A DNA stretch of 64,000 bases from Vibrio sp. S9_S30. GTDB taxonomy: Bacteria; Pseudomonadota; Gammaproteobacteria; Enterobacterales; Vibrionaceae. Shown here piece after piece: positions 19,240 through 28,765 of the stretch. Within the stretch, counting starts at the first letter, position 1. Every line of letters starts with the position of its first letter. The position numbers and the translations under genes were made by a program. Location: positions 62,001-126,000 of the forward strand of contig NZ_JAAUWT010000002.1 in the NCBI RefSeq assembly GCF_014694455.1. The letters are read 5' to 3'. Under the pieces are notes generated by a model. That model searched no databases, was not told the DNA's origin, and saw only the letters and a list, made by a program, of their open reading frames with translations.

Positions 19240-19934
19240 TGTGGTGTTCCTACCGCTTGAGTCGCGGAATTAAACCAATTTGTTACCACCTCTAAACGAG
19301 TCAGTGCCGAGCCCACGGTGACGGCAACAGCACCATATTCAATCGCTTTCGCTGCCAGTTCTGGGGTGTGATATCGACCTTCTGCCATCGTAAAGAATCC
19401 CGCCTCTGAAAACTGCTTAACGAGTTGCAAGTCGGGCTCACTAGGCACGTCGCCCTCGATGTACCCCGATAAGGTGGTTCCTACAATATCAACATGGTGA
19501 TTGTGGGCCCACATACCGTCTTCAAAGCATGAACAATCCGCCATCGCAATGCAGCCTAAACGTTTTATGGTCTCGACGATTTGCTCTCGGCTTTCAGGAC
19601 GAGATCGGTTTGTTGCATCGAATGCAATGATGCTCGCGCCGGCTTTTGCGAGCGATTCCACGTCTGATAAAAAAGGGGTAATACGCACTTGGCTATCCGT
19701 TAGGTCTCTTTTCACTATTCCAATTATAGGAATATCCACGGCTTCGGATACGGCGGCAACGTTTTCTGCTCCCTCTATCCGAAGTGCTTTGGCTCCGGCT
19801 TGCTGCACAGACAACGCCATCGCAACAATGATATGGGTGTTGTCCATTGGGCTGCCTACTACTGGCTGAATGGATACAACGGTTTGCCCTTGCAGTAATG
19901 CTCGAATGCGATTTGCCTTTTCAATGTTTTTCAC
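19236..19934 (-). CDS. nanE: N-acetylmannosamine-6-phosphate 2-epimerase
   Basis: 232 aa. It converts ManNAc-6-phosphate to GlcNAc-6-phosphate. The barrel motifs [39 protein letters not shown] and VGSALTRLE match NanE, with the catalytic Lys in VKRD. The start is GTG at 19934, with GAGGT five bases upstream. It is the first gene of the nanE-nanK unit and is divergent from siaP across 263 bases. Confidence 0.95.
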   Translation of the reverse strand: MKNIEKANRIRALLQGQTVVSIQPVVGSPMDNTHIIVAMALSVQQAGAKALRIEGAENVAAVSEAVDIPIIGIVKRDLTDSQVRITPFLSDVESLAKAGASIIAFDATNRSRPESREQIVETIKRLGCIAMADCSCFEDGMWAHNHHVDIVGTTLSGYIEGDVPSEPDLQLVKQFSEAGFFTMAEGRYHTPELAAKAIEYGAVAVTVGSALTRLEVVTNWFNSATQAVGTPQ

Positions 19935-20073
19935 AATTACCTCATTTAAAAGTGGCTACGGAATTTGATGCAACGGGGTATCTATGCGCTTGGTTTGCTC
20001 AATATGGGTCATATTTGGTGAAATTTTGCTCGTTCTCACATTTTAATCAATGACGCTTTGAAAATAATCTTCG

Positions 20074-20102
20074 TTGACATAATAATTCCTGAAGAATATT
20101 TT
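20074..20102 (+). promoter_or_regulatory. sigma-70 promoter for siaPQM-nanA
   Basis: TTGACA at 20074-20079 and TATTTT at 20097-20102 are separated by 17 bases, close to consensus, about 95 bases before the siaP start. It lies in the 263-base divergent gap shared with nanE, where the RpiR-type regulator encoded downstream probably binds. No convincing operator palindrome was identified. Confidence 0.7.
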
Positions 20103-20128
20103 TATCAACAAGAAAAAAGTTTTTTTTC

Positions 20129-20164
20129 AAAAGTCGTGATTATGTGAAAAGTCGTGATTATGTG
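20129..20164 (+). repeat. 18-bp perfect tandem duplication in the siaP leader
   Basis: Two identical copies of AAAAGTCGTGATTATGTG lie end to end, between the promoter and the ribosome site of siaP. The duplication lengthens the untranslated leader and may be recent. Confidence 0.92.
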
Positions 20165-20197
20165 AATGCAACGGCAACTTAACAAAAGGGAATAGCA

Positions 20198-21163
20198 ATG
20201 AAATCCATCAATAAATTGACTTTGGCAATGATGGCACTTGGATGTGCTCTATCAACCCAAGCCGCAACGACATTAAAAATGGGGATGCAGGCGTCTGTAG
20301 GCTCTGTTGAGTACACGTCGGCCAAACTTCTGGCTGATACAGTCGAAGAATTGAGCAAGGGTGAATTGAACATCACCTTATACCCAAGTGCACAGCTAGG
20401 AGATGACCGCGCGATGTTGCAGCAGTTGTCACTGGGCGATTTGGACATCACCTACGCAGAATTTGGACGCATGGGGCTGTGGATTCCAAGGGCGGAAGCC
20501 GTAACACTGCCTTATGTTGCTAAAGACTATGAGCATCTTCGCCGTATGTTTGATTCGGAATTTGGTCAGGGAATTCGACAGGAAATGCTGTCTAAGTTTA
20601 ATTGGCGTGCATTGGATACGTGGTACAACGGTACTCGACAAACGACGTCTAACCGACCACTAAAATCGATCAGTGATTTCAAAGGGTTGAAGCTGCGCGT
20701 GCCCAATGCCAAACCTAACCTCAATTACGCTAAGTTGTCTGGGGCGTCACCAACACCCATGGCGTTTTCTGAAGTGTACCTTGCCTTGCAAACCAATGCG
20801 GTCGATGGGCAAGAGAACCCATTGCCGACCATTAAAACAATGAAGTTTTATGAGGTGCAGGACAATCTCGCCCTTACTAATCATATCGTGAACGACCAAA
20901 TGGTCATCATTTCTGAAAACACTTGGCAGAAGCTTTCCAGTGAACAGCAAAAAATGGTCTCGGATGCGGTTGCCAAAGCTGGAAAGGCGCATACCGCGTC
21001 GGTGAAAAAGCAAGAGTCCGAATTGGTTTCTTTCTTTGAATCGCAAGGTGTGAACGTGACCTACCCCGATCTTTCGCCTTTCCGCGAAGCGATGCAACCT
21101 TTGTACGCGGAGTTTGAAGAAAAAGTGGGTCAACCTATTGTGAAGCAACTTGCTGCGATGTGA
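20198..21163 (+). CDS. siaP: sialic acid TRAP transporter, periplasmic binding protein
   Basis: 321 aa with a signal peptide ending near ALSTQAA (about 23). From memory of Haemophilus SiaP the match is close: NGTRQTTSNR, LKLRVPNAK with the carboxylate-binding Arg, GASPTPMAFSEVYLALQTNA and TNHIVNDQ. It binds N-acetylneuraminate in the periplasm and hands it to SiaQM. AAAAGGG precedes the ATG. It heads the plus-strand operon with siaQ, siaM and two lyase-type genes. Confidence 0.93.
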   Translation: MKSINKLTLAMMALGCALSTQAATTLKMGMQASVGSVEYTSAKLLADTVEELSKGELNITLYPSAQLGDDRAMLQQLSLGDLDITYAEFGRMGLWIPRAEAVTLPYVAKDYEHLRRMFDSEFGQGIRQEMLSKFNWRALDTWYNGTRQTTSNRPLKSISDFKGLKLRVPNAKPNLNYAKLSGASPTPMAFSEVYLALQTNAVDGQENPLPTIKTMKFYEVQDNLALTNHIVNDQMVIISENTWQKLSSEQQKMVSDAVAKAGKAHTASVKKQESELVSFFESQGVNVTYPDLSPFREAMQPLYAEFEEKVGQPIVKQLAAM

Positions 21164-21206
21164 GTGTTTTTAGACAGTCTGGCTGGCAAGACAGTATCTG
21201 CCAGCC

Positions 21207-21713
21207 ATGGAGCCCCAAATGCGACAAAAGATCACAAGAAATATTGAAGAAATCATTACTGTGCCGCTGATGCTCATTTTGCTGGTCGTACTCACTTGGC
21301 AAATCGGCACGCGTTGGTTATTGGATGATCCTTCTCTGTGGAGCGAAGAGTTGGCGAGAGTGCTGTTTATGTACATGGCACTGATTGGGTGTGCCATCGC
21401 CATTAAAAGCAGTACACACGTCAACATCACGTTTTTTTCAGACAAACTGCCAGCGAAAGCTCGCCTAATGTTAGTGCTTTCTCTTGAATTGGCGGTACTC
21501 GTTTCCATTTTTGCCATTATCTACCTTGGCTATCAGCACGTTCAGCGAACGGCGTTTTTTGAATTGATCACGCTGGGGATCTCAAGCAAGTGGATGAATT
21601 ACAGCTTACCTTTAGGCGGGGTGTTTATGGTGGTTCGCCAACTGCAAAAGATGGTCAAGCTGGTTGCTGATTTTCGTCACACTAGCGACACAACATGTGC
21701 TGAAAGTAAATAA
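21207..21713 (+). CDS. siaQ: sialic acid TRAP transporter small permease
   Basis: 168 aa with four hydrophobic helices (about 14-32, 48-68, 90-115 and 130-150) and the SLWSEELARVLFMYMALIG stretch of DctQ proteins. It is a separate protein, as in Vibrio, not fused to the large subunit as in Haemophilus. It lies 43 bases after siaP and nine bases before siaM, so co-expression is expected. Confidence 0.9.
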   Translation: MEPQMRQKITRNIEEIITVPLMLILLVVLTWQIGTRWLLDDPSLWSEELARVLFMYMALIGCAIAIKSSTHVNITFFSDKLPAKARLMLVLSLELAVLVSIFAIIYLGYQHVQRTAFFELITLGISSKWMNYSLPLGGVFMVVRQLQKMVKLVADFRHTSDTTCAESK

Positions 21714-21722
21714 GGAGATAGC

Positions 21723-23006
21723 ATGGCAAGTTCTATTTTTGGCTGGTTAGCTCTGTTGTTTGCAGGGATGCCCGTTGGCTTTTCGCTTATTTTTGTTGCT
21801 TTGGTATTTCTGGTGGTGACCAGTAGCCCAGGCATTAATTTCGCGGCGCAGCAAATGCTGGGCGGCATTAATAATTTTACGTTGTTAGCGGTGCCGTTTT
21901 TTGTGTTGACAGGGCACTTAATGAACAGCGCGGGCATAACCGAACGCATTTTTAATTTTGCAAAATCCATGGTTGGGCATGTCACGGGCAGCCTTGGGCA
22001 TGTGAACATTATGGCGAGTTTGTTGTTCTCTGGTATGTCGGGCTCCGCGCTTGCCGATGCCGGAGGGCTTGGGCAGCTCGAAATAAAGTCGATGCGAGAC
22101 GCGAAATATGATGATGACTTTGCTGGTGGTTTAACGGCGGCTTCCTGCATTATCGGTCCTTTAGTTCCTCCTTCCATCCCATTAGTGATTTACGGTGTGG
22201 TCTCCAATACTTCAATTGGCGCGTTGTTTTTGGCGGGGGCGATTCCCGGTATTCTTTGCTGCATTGCGCTGATGGTGATGAGTTACTTTATCTGCAAAAA
22301 GCGCGGTTATATGACGTTGCCCAAAGCCTCGCGCCGCGCTCAGCTCACCTCTTTCAAAGAAGCCTTTTTGTCTTTGCTGACACCAGTGATCATCATTGGC
22401 GGGATTTTTTCTGGCAAGTTTACGCCAACGGAGGCGGCTGTCGTGTCTTCTTTGTATGCTCTATTTTTAGGCACCGTCGTCTACAAGCAACTCACCATCA
22501 GTGGGTTCATCGATGTGCTTAAAGACACCATAAACACCACAGCGGTGGTTGCGTTGATGGTGATGGGGGTCACGGTGTTTGGTTGGATCGTGGCGCGAGA
22601 GCAACTTCCACAAATGCTGGCGGAATATTTCCTTACCATCAGCGAGAACCCATTGGTGTTGTTGCTTCTGATTAACCTGCTGCTGCTTTTTCTTGGTACG
22701 TTTATTGAGTCGCTAGCTCTTCTACTTTTACTGGTTCCATTTTTAGTGCCAGTGGCGGGGGCGGTGGGAATTGATCCCGTTCATTTTGGCGTTATGGCAA
22801 TCCTGAATTTGATGATAGGGATTTTAACGCCACCCATGGGGATGGCACTTTATGTGGTGTCTCGTGTGGGCGATATCCCATTCCACACCTTAACCCGAGG
22901 TGTGCTTCCTTTGCTGGTACCGCTGTTTATCGTACTGATTCTCGTGGCGGTCTTTCCGCCATTCACTCTGTTTCTTCCAGAGCTCTTTCTTAACTACGGA
23001 CAATAA
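21723..23006 (+). CDS. siaM: sialic acid TRAP transporter large permease
   Basis: 427 aa with about 12 hydrophobic segments. DctM motifs are clear: GHLMNSAGITERIFNFAKSM, MSGSALADAGGLG, PPSIPLVIYGVVSNTS and LTPPMGMALYVVSR. It forms the Na+-coupled sialic acid channel with SiaQ. An AAGGAGATAGC site precedes the ATG. It is only moderately similar to the DctM at 7818-9104, so the two TRAP systems are distinct. Confidence 0.93.
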   Translation: MASSIFGWLALLFAGMPVGFSLIFVALVFLVVTSSPGINFAAQQMLGGINNFTLLAVPFFVLTGHLMNSAGITERIFNFAKSMVGHVTGSLGHVNIMASLLFSGMSGSALADAGGLGQLEIKSMRDAKYDDDFAGGLTAASCIIGPLVPPSIPLVIYGVVSNTSIGALFLAGAIPGILCCIALMVMSYFICKKRGYMTLPKASRRAQLTSFKEAFLSLLTPVIIIGGIFSGKFTPTEAAVVSSLYALFLGTVVYKQLTISGFIDVLKDTINTTAVVALMVMGVTVFGWIVAREQLPQMLAEYFLTISENPLVLLLLINLLLLFLGTFIESLALLLLLVPFLVPVAGAVGIDPVHFGVMAILNLMIGILTPPMGMALYVVSRVGDIPFHTLTRGVLPLLVPLFIVLILVAVFPPFTLFLPELFLNYGQ

Positions 23007-23019
23007 TTAGGACGCATTC

Positions 23020-23922
23020 ATGATGACAAAATTAACGGGGTTGATCGCAGCCCCCCATACCCCTTTCGATGGTCACAATAAGGTGAACCTCGACGTTATC
23101 GATCACATTGCAGAACGGTTGATAGCACAAGGTGTATCGGGTGCTTATATCTGTGGTACGACAGGGGAAGGGGTGCATTGTTCGGTTGAAGAGCGCAAAC
23201 TCATTGCTCAGCGTTGGGTCGAGGCTTGCCGCGGAAAATTGGACATTATTGTTCATACTGGGGCGCTCAGCATTGTGGATACGTTGGAACTGACGCGTCA
23301 TGCCGATACGTTGGACATTTTGGCCACCTCGGCGATTGGTCCTTGCTTTTTTAAGCCAGCTAACGTGGATGAGTTGGTCGACTACTGCGCCCAAGTGGCG
23401 AGTGCCGCGCCATCAAAAGGGTTTTATTACTACCATTCTGGGATGTCCGGCGTGAATGTCGACCTAGAGCAGTTTCTCATTGAAGGTAACAAGCGAATTC
23501 CCAATCTTTCAGGAGCAAAATTCAATCATTCCGATCTTTACGATTATCAGCGCTGTCTTCGTGTCGCGGATGGGAAATTCGATGTGCCCTTTGGTGTGGA
23601 TGAGTTTTTACCCGCAGGGTTAGCGGTTGGGGCGGTTGGGGCGGTCGGCAGTACCTACAATTATGCGGCACCGTTATATCTGAAGATCATCGAGTCTTTC
23701 CATAAAGGCGATCACCAAGAAGTGGCACGCTTAATGGATTCTGTGATTGCGATTATTCGTGTTTTGGTGGAATACGGCGGCGTCGCAGCGGGAAAAGTGG
23801 CCATGCAACTTCATGGCATTGATGTTGGCAACCCCCGAACACCTATTAGAGCGTTAACGGAAAAGCAGAAGCACGACGTTTTGTTGAAGTTTCGTGAAGC
23901 GGGCTTTTTGGATGTGGTATGA
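23020..23922 (+). CDS. nanA: N-acetylneuraminate lyase
   Basis: 300 aa, DHDPS/NAL superfamily barrel. It splits sialic acid into ManNAc and pyruvate. The substrate loop CGTTGEG, the Tyr in FYYYHSG, the Schiff-base Lys in LSGAKFNHSD, and GVDEFLPAGLAVGAVGAVGSTYNY are present. This is the Vibrio and animal-like NAL type, different from the E. coli type. It lies 13 bases after siaM, and its last four bases overlap the next lyase-type gene. The position in the operon supports it as the main lyase. Confidence 0.92.
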   Translation: MMTKLTGLIAAPHTPFDGHNKVNLDVIDHIAERLIAQGVSGAYICGTTGEGVHCSVEERKLIAQRWVEACRGKLDIIVHTGALSIVDTLELTRHADTLDILATSAIGPCFFKPANVDELVDYCAQVASAAPSKGFYYYHSGMSGVNVDLEQFLIEGNKRIPNLSGAKFNHSDLYDYQRCLRVADGKFDVPFGVDEFLPAGLAVGAVGAVGSTYNYAAPLYLKIIESFHKGDHQEVARLMDSVIAIIRVLVEYGGVAAGKVAMQLHGIDVGNPRTPIRALTEKQKHDVLLKFREAGFLDVV

Positions 23923-23972
23923 GTAAGGACAAGAACATGGTGAAAGACAAACGCATGGAGAAAGACAAACGC
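23919..23972 (+). repeat. 18-bp tandem repeat at the 5' end of the second lyase gene
   Basis: Three 18-base units begin at 23919, 23937 and 23955, each opening with ATG. The second and third differ at two bases. They encode a Lys/Asp-rich hexapeptide repeat absent from the conserved fold. Confidence 0.9.
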
Positions 23973-24836
23973 ATGGAAGGTATCTTCATTCCACTCATGA
24001 CACCCTTTAGCCCAGCGGGTGAGCTGGAATACGACAAGCTTGAGGCAATGGTAGAGCATCATATTTCTCTGGGGGTGCACGGTTTTTACATCGGTGGCAG
24101 TTCTTCGGAATGTTTTATGATGAGTATTTTAGAGCGTCAGAGAGTGCTGAAAACGGTGGCGCATATTGTCAAGCATCGAGTGCCGATGGTTGCTCATGTT
24201 GGGGCGATCGCATTAACCGATGTGCGTTTACTCATCGATACCGCGCAAAGTGAAGGCTATCAAGTGATCTCCGCAACGCCGCCTTTTTATTACGGCTTCA
24301 CCGCCCAAGAAGTGACCTATTACTACCAGTCTATTCTCGACTACACTGAAATTCCTTTGCTGCTGTACAACATACCGGGAACCACGGGGGTAACATTTAC
24401 CCATCAGACGCTCTTGAATTTATCGGCAATGGATAACGTGATTGGCATAAAGCACACGACGCACGATATGTTTTTCATCGAAAGACTAAGGCAGCTTCAG
24501 CCGAATAGCCTTATTTTCCATGGCGAAGATTCGATGCTGGTGAATGGCTTACAAATGGGGGCGAGTGGCGGCATTGGCACCACTTATAATTTGATGCCCG
24601 CACAATACGTCGCGATTTTTGACGCAATGAAGCAAGGAGAAACGGCGAAAGCTATGGAGCTTCAGCATCAAGTTAACCGTGTTACTGAAGTGCTGTTAGA
24701 GGTCGGCTTATATCAAAGCATTAAGTTTGCCATGGCTGAGCTAGGGATCGATTACGGCCATTGTCGAGAACCCTTTTTACCGTTATCCCAAGAGCATAAA
24801 ACACGAGTTATAGAATGTTTGGCGCGTTCATATTGA
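23919..24836 (+). CDS. second DHDPS/NAL-superfamily lyase, E. coli NanA-like
   Basis: 305 aa. It shows GGSSSECFM where NALs usually have GGSTGE, the Tyr in LLYNIPG, the Schiff-base Lys in VIGIKHTTHD, and GASGGIGTTYNLM. It resembles E. coli NanA more than the neighbouring lyase does. The first 21 codons are three 18-base units giving MSKDKN, MVKDKR and MEKDKR before the conserved MEGIFIPLMTPF. The true start could therefore be any of four in-frame ATGs. The first overlaps the nanA stop (ATGA). It may handle a modified sialic acid or another keto-sugar acid. The exact substrate is unknown. Confidence 0.82.
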   Translation: MSKDKNMVKDKRMEKDKRMEGIFIPLMTPFSPAGELEYDKLEAMVEHHISLGVHGFYIGGSSSECFMMSILERQRVLKTVAHIVKHRVPMVAHVGAIALTDVRLLIDTAQSEGYQVISATPPFYYGFTAQEVTYYYQSILDYTEIPLLLYNIPGTTGVTFTHQTLLNLSAMDNVIGIKHTTHDMFFIERLRQLQPNSLIFHGEDSMLVNGLQMGASGGIGTTYNLMPAQYVAIFDAMKQGETAKAMELQHQVNRVTEVLLEVGLYQSIKFAMAELGIDYGHCREPFLPLSQEHKTRVIECLARSY

Positions 24837-24940
24837 TGCGTGTTTGGTATATCCTTGATCGACAGTTCTCACCGCTGCTGTATTTGACAAGGTGAGTCTG
24901 ATACCTTTGACCCCGCCATCATACAAGATAAGAGAGTGTT

Positions 24941-25774
24941 GTGAGCCTACCCAAAAATTTACTTGTTCGCCTCCGAGCAAATACGGAACCATTGAGTAAA
25001 AAACTGCGGTTAGTCGCCGATTATGTTTTGGAGAATGCTCACGATGTTCAGTTTCAAACGATTACTGAGTTAGCGCGTAACTCTCAAACCAGCGAAGCGA
25101 CCGTGGTTCGTTTATGCCGTGATATGGGGTACAGAGGCTATTCTGATTTTCGGATGGCGTTGGCGGTGGATCTTAGCCAAAACCCGCGCGAAAAACAGGT
25201 TGAGATGGAAGGCGATATTTGCCACATCTCAGCCCAAAGTGCGGTCGCAAGCTTGCAAGATACCGCCCAAATTATTGACCGAAAAGTGCTGAAAAGAGTG
25301 TGTAATTTGGTTCATGAATCGCATTACATTAGTTGCGTTGGCGTAGGGGCGTCGAGCATTGTGGGGCGTTACTTGGCGTTCCGATTGTTACGCATTGGCA
25401 AGAAAGTCACCATGTACGAGGATACGCATTTAGCGGCCATGAACGCCGTAAGAAGTACGCAAGGCGATCTCTGGTTTGCGGTGTCGAGTTCAGGCTCCAC
25501 GAAAGAAGTCGTCCATGCAGTTAGGCAAGCGCACCAGCGCAATACGCCTGTGATTTCTCTGACCAACATTACTCACAGTGCGTTGTCGTCCATATCGACA
25601 GAATCGCTTATTGCAGCCAGACCGGAAGGGCCACTAACCGGAGGTGCGTTTGCTTCGAAAGTTGGGGCATTATTGTTGGTTGATGTTCTGGTGAATACCT
25701 TGTTGGAACAGTACCCAGAATACGCAGAATCGGTTGTGGATACCGCGGAAGTGGTTTTGCCCTTGATGATTTAG
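24941..25774 (+). CDS. RpiR-family transcriptional regulator, probable sialic acid regulator
   Basis: 277 aa. The HTH domain fills about 1-80 (TITELARNSQTSEATVVRLCRDMGYRGYSDF), and a SIS sugar-phosphate-binding domain fills about 120-250 (GVGASSIVGRYLAFRLLRIG, VSSSGSTKEVV). The start is a GTG with AGAGAG upstream. Vibrio NanR proteins belong to this family and sense ManNAc-6-phosphate, and the place just after the nan operon fits that role. About 105 bases separate it from the lyase gene, so it may have its own promoter. Confidence 0.85.
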   Translation: MSLPKNLLVRLRANTEPLSKKLRLVADYVLENAHDVQFQTITELARNSQTSEATVVRLCRDMGYRGYSDFRMALAVDLSQNPREKQVEMEGDICHISAQSAVASLQDTAQIIDRKVLKRVCNLVHESHYISCVGVGASSIVGRYLAFRLLRIGKKVTMYEDTHLAAMNAVRSTQGDLWFAVSSSGSTKEVVHAVRQAHQRNTPVISLTNITHSALSSISTESLIAARPEGPLTGGAFASKVGALLLVDVLVNTLLEQYPEYAESVVDTAEVVLPLMI

Positions 25775-25817
25775 TGGCGTTTGAAAGCAAGGGTTGGATG
25801 CTCAGAAAGTCAGGAAA

Positions 25818-25847
25818 TAAAAAGGCTAACCGAAGTTAGCCTTTTTA
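25818..25847. terminator. bidirectional terminator between the sialic acid locus and metQ
   Basis: AAAAGGCTAAC-CGA-AGTTAGCCTTTTT-type palindrome with A and T runs on both sides, placed between two convergent genes. It can stop transcription from both. Confidence 0.88.
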
Positions 25848-25887
25848 ATAGAAGCGGTAATCGATAGTGAAACGTGAAAGCAGGGAG

Positions 25888-26697
25888 TTACCAACCCTTC
25901 ACGACACCACCTTTAAAGATACCCATGGCAGCGTTGTAAACTTCGTCTGTTTGGTACGCTTTCACAAAGTTTTGTACGTTTTCTGCTGCTAGGTTTTCTT
26001 CACGTGCAACAATCAGGTTTACGTATGGCGACTCTTTGTCTTCAACGAAGATACCGTCTTTCTCTGGCGTTAGGTTGATGCTGCTTGCGTAGGTCGTGTT
26101 GATGATAGATAGCGCGACGTCGTCCAAAGAACGTGGAAGTTGAGCGGCATCCAATTCAACGATGGTGATGTTTTTTGGGTTTGCAACGATATCGCGAACC
26201 GTTGCCAGTAGGCCTACACCATCACGTAACGTTAGAAGACCTTGTTGCTCAAGAAGAAGCAGAGAACGCCCCAAGTTTGTTGGATCATTCGGTACCGCGA
26301 TACGCGCGCCTTCTTGAATCTGATCAACCGACGTGACTTGCTTAGAATAACCCGCGATAGGGTAAACAAACGTGTTACCCGCAATCGCCAGTTTGTAACC
26401 CCGATCCGTTACTTGCTGATCAAGATACGGTTTGTGTTGGAACGCATTAATGTCGATAGATTTATCGTCTAGCGCCGCGTTTGGCGTTACATAATCGGTA
26501 AACGTAACCAGCTGGACATCTAGGTTGTATTTCTCTTTCGCTACTTTCGCCGCGATTTCAGCCACTTGAGCTTCTGCGCCCGCCATGACACCCACTTTGA
26601 TTTTGCTGGTGTCGACTTCTTTCTCACCACAACCGGTCAGTACTAACGCAGACGCGGCTGCCGCAACGGCCAAAAGGCTTTTAAGGTTATATTTCAT
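25888..26697 (-). CDS. metQ: methionine ABC transporter substrate-binding lipoprotein
   Basis: 269 aa. A lipoprotein signal ends in ALVLTGCGE, so Cys23 should be lipidated and the protein anchored at the periplasmic face. NlpA/MetQ motifs are IKVGVMAGAEAQVAE, DINAFQHKPYLDQ, PNDPTNLGRSLLLL and TTYASSINLTPEKDG. It captures methionine for MetI and MetN. It is the last gene of the metN-metI-metQ operon, about 60 bases after metI. Confidence 0.95.
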   Translation of the reverse strand: MKYNLKSLLAVAAAASALVLTGCGEKEVDTSKIKVGVMAGAEAQVAEIAAKVAKEKYNLDVQLVTFTDYVTPNAALDDKSIDINAFQHKPYLDQQVTDRGYKLAIAGNTFVYPIAGYSKQVTSVDQIQEGARIAVPNDPTNLGRSLLLLEQQGLLTLRDGVGLLATVRDIVANPKNITIVELDAAQLPRSLDDVALSIINTTYASSINLTPEKDGIFVEDKESPYVNLIVAREENLAAENVQNFVKAYQTDEVYNAAMGIFKGGVVKGW

Positions 26698-26756
26698 TGT
26701 ATTCTCCTTAATTCCAAAAATTCGTTTGTGATTAACAGTTAACGTTAAAAATGGAT

Positions 26757-27434
26757 TTATCTGTGGTCAACACGGCGTACAAGCGCATCGCCGATTGATT
26801 GAATGATTTGTACCAGTACGATAAGCATCACGACGGTCACAGCCATAATGACAACATCGTAGCGGTGGAAGCCGTAACGGATCGCGACATCCCCTAGTCC
26901 CCCGCCGCCAACTGTGCCCGCCATTGCGGAATAGCTCACGAGTGTCACCATGGTGATGGTTACGGAATTCACAATGGTGGGGAGCGCTTCAGGAAGCAGT
27001 ACTTTCGTAATAATTTGGGTTGGCGTTGCGCCCATAGATTGAGCGGCTTCAACCAGCCCACTGGGTACTTCGAGTAACGCGCCTTCAATCAGGCGAGCAA
27101 CAAATGGGATAGCGCCAATAGTTAAAGGAACAATCGCCGCTGTGGTGCCGATAAACGTGCCTACAAGCAGTTTAGTGACTGGGATAATGGCCACCATTAA
27201 CACCAAAAAGGGCACTGAACGACCGATGTTCACAATCGCGCCCAGCACATTATTTAAAGCGGTGTTTTCCAGCAATCCCCCTTTCTTTGTGGTGTGCAGA
27301 ATCACACCCAATGGGATACCCACGGCAAAGCCAACGACGCCCGCAACCGCAACCATATAGAGGGTTTCCCATGTAGCGCCCAGCAAAAGATCGCCATTTA
27401 GGCTTAGCCACTCTGTTACTGAATTAAAGGACAT
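26757..27434 (-). CDS. metI: methionine ABC transporter permease
   Basis: 225 aa from the ATG at 27434. A TTG two codons upstream is possible. About five hydrophobic helices and the ABC permease coupling motif [24 protein letters not shown] are visible. The start lies within the last codons of metN (11-base overlap), which suggests coupled translation. It forms the membrane channel of the D/L-methionine importer. Confidence 0.94.
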   Translation of the reverse strand: MSFNSVTEWLSLNGDLLLGATWETLYMVAVAGVVGFAVGIPLGVILHTTKKGGLLENTALNNVLGAIVNIGRSVPFLVLMVAIIPVTKLLVGTFIGTTAAIVPLTIGAIPFVARLIEGALLEVPSGLVEAAQSMGATPTQIITKVLLPEALPTIVNSVTITMVTLVSYSAMAGTVGGGGLGDVAIRYGFHRYDVVIMAVTVVMLIVLVQIIQSIGDALVRRVDHR

Positions 27435-28458
27435 AACCAAGTACCTCTACTTTTATGTTGTGTTCGCGGATAAAATCGAGGGCGGCTTTTTCGCTTTCTT
27501 CATCGCCAAAGAGTTCAGCGACCATCATTCCGAATTTTACGCCGCCAGCGTAATCCAAATCGGAGCTTAAAATGCTGACGTCTATTCCGTAGTGACGGGC
27601 AATTTGGGTCATCAGAGGCGCGTCAGTGCTCGCGCCAGTAAACTCTAGGCGAACCAACGGGTAGCTTCCTTCAACACGCTCTGACTGCAAACGAACTTGG
27701 TAATCTTCCGGTATCGAAAGATCCAACGTGGAGCGAATAAAATTGTGCGCCAGTTCGGTTTTTGGGTGAGCGAAGATTTCGCCCACAGTGCCTTTCTCTA
27801 CCAGTTTGCCATCGCCAATGATGGCCACTTCATGGCAGATGCTTTTGACGACATCCATTTCATGGGTAATCAGCAGAATGGTGATGTTCAGCTGTCGGTT
27901 GATTTTTTTCAGCAGCTCAAGAATGGATTGAGTGGTTGCTGGATCCAGTGCGCTGGTGGCTTCATCACACAACAATACTTTGGGATCAGAGGCTAATGCA
28001 CGCGCAATGGCAACCCGTTGTTTTTGCCCGCCGCTTAAGTTGGCTGGGTAGGTATCCCGTTTGTCGCTGAGCCCGACCAGTGCCAAAAGTTCGGTGATCT
28101 TACTGTCGATTTTTGATTTGTTCGCGTTGGCGAGTTCGAGTGGTAGGGCGACATTTTCAAATACTGTACGGGAAGAAAGTAGGTTAAAGTGCTGAAATAT
28201 CATGCCGATGTTTCGGCGTGCTTTTCCCAGTTCAGACTTAGACAGCTTGGTTAGATCAACGCCATCCACGATCACTTCACCAGATGTTGGTGCTTCAAGC
28301 ATGTTAACGCAACGAATCAGTGTGCTTTTCCCTGCACCGGATGATCCAATAACGCCAAAAATCGCGCCTTGGGGAATAGATAGGTTGATGTCTATTAAGG
28401 CATTGATCTCCTTGCTGCCTTGATAGAAAACCTTATTTACTTGATTAATTTCAATCAT
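27424..28458 (-). CDS. metN: methionine ABC transporter ATP-binding protein
   Basis: 344 aa. The nucleotide-binding domain (about 1-240) has Walker [10 protein letters not shown], signature LSGGQKQR, Walker [13 protein letters not shown] and the switch His in LLITHEMD. The C-terminal NIL domain (about 265-344), which binds methionine and inhibits transport, is present. First gene of the operon, preceded by tandem met boxes. Confidence 0.96.
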   Translation of the reverse strand: MIEINQVNKVFYQGSKEINALIDINLSIPQGAIFGVIGSSGAGKSTLIRCVNMLEAPTSGEVIVDGVDLTKLSKSELGKARRNIGMIFQHFNLLSSRTVFENVALPLELANANKSKIDSKITELLALVGLSDKRDTYPANLSGGQKQRVAIARALASDPKVLLCDEATSALDPATTQSILELLKKINRQLNITILLITHEMDVVKSICHEVAIIGDGKLVEKGTVGEIFAHPKTELAHNFIRSTLDLSIPEDYQVRLQSERVEGSYPLVRLEFTGASTDAPLMTQIARHYGIDVSILSSDLDYAGGVKFGMMVAELFGDEESEKAALDFIREHNIKVEVLGYVL

Positions 28459-28569
28459 ATAAACAACCGTGCGGAATGAACTGAAAAGCGAGCAGAGTGA
28501 GCAGAATAATATTTTGAACTTGCTCCAAATTTTCAGTCGATGCTATGGCTTTCTGTTTTTTAAGTCAAT

Positions 28570-28601
28570 AGATATTTTTACGTCTAGACGTCTATATAGA
28601 T
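28570..28601. promoter_or_regulatory. MetJ operator (tandem met boxes)
   Basis: A perfect AGACGTCT at 28586-28593 is preceded by TTACGTCT (28578-28585) and weaker flanking eight-base units. MetJ binds adjacent eight-base boxes of this consensus. The site lies 112-143 bases upstream of metN and about 165 upstream of the divergent gmhB, and it should repress metNIQ when S-adenosylmethionine is plentiful. Confidence 0.82.
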
Positions 28602-28765
28602 TTGCCATCAATGGGCAACTTTTACTTCAAGCGAGGGGAGATATACGCTGTCGGTCATTTTTACTGCTTATTCCTCCATCGAGGTTAAAAAGTAATTGCA
28701 TAGTGCGAAGCGCTATAAAGCATGTAATAATTTGCATTGAATTAAGGGTGAATGAGGATTCGATT

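Noticed and set aside
19935..20197. CRP site in the nanE-siaP gap
   Set aside because: A TGTGA is present on one strand, but the second half-site is absent at the proper spacing.
21677..22177. 166-codon open frame opposite siaM
   Set aside because: Lies wholly opposite the siaM and siaQ coding region and is explained as a shadow of its codon use.
28469..28765. N-terminal extension of gmhB by about 100 codons
   Set aside because: The extension covers the MetJ operator and promoter region, is not conserved, and the TTG at 28766 has a good ribosome site.
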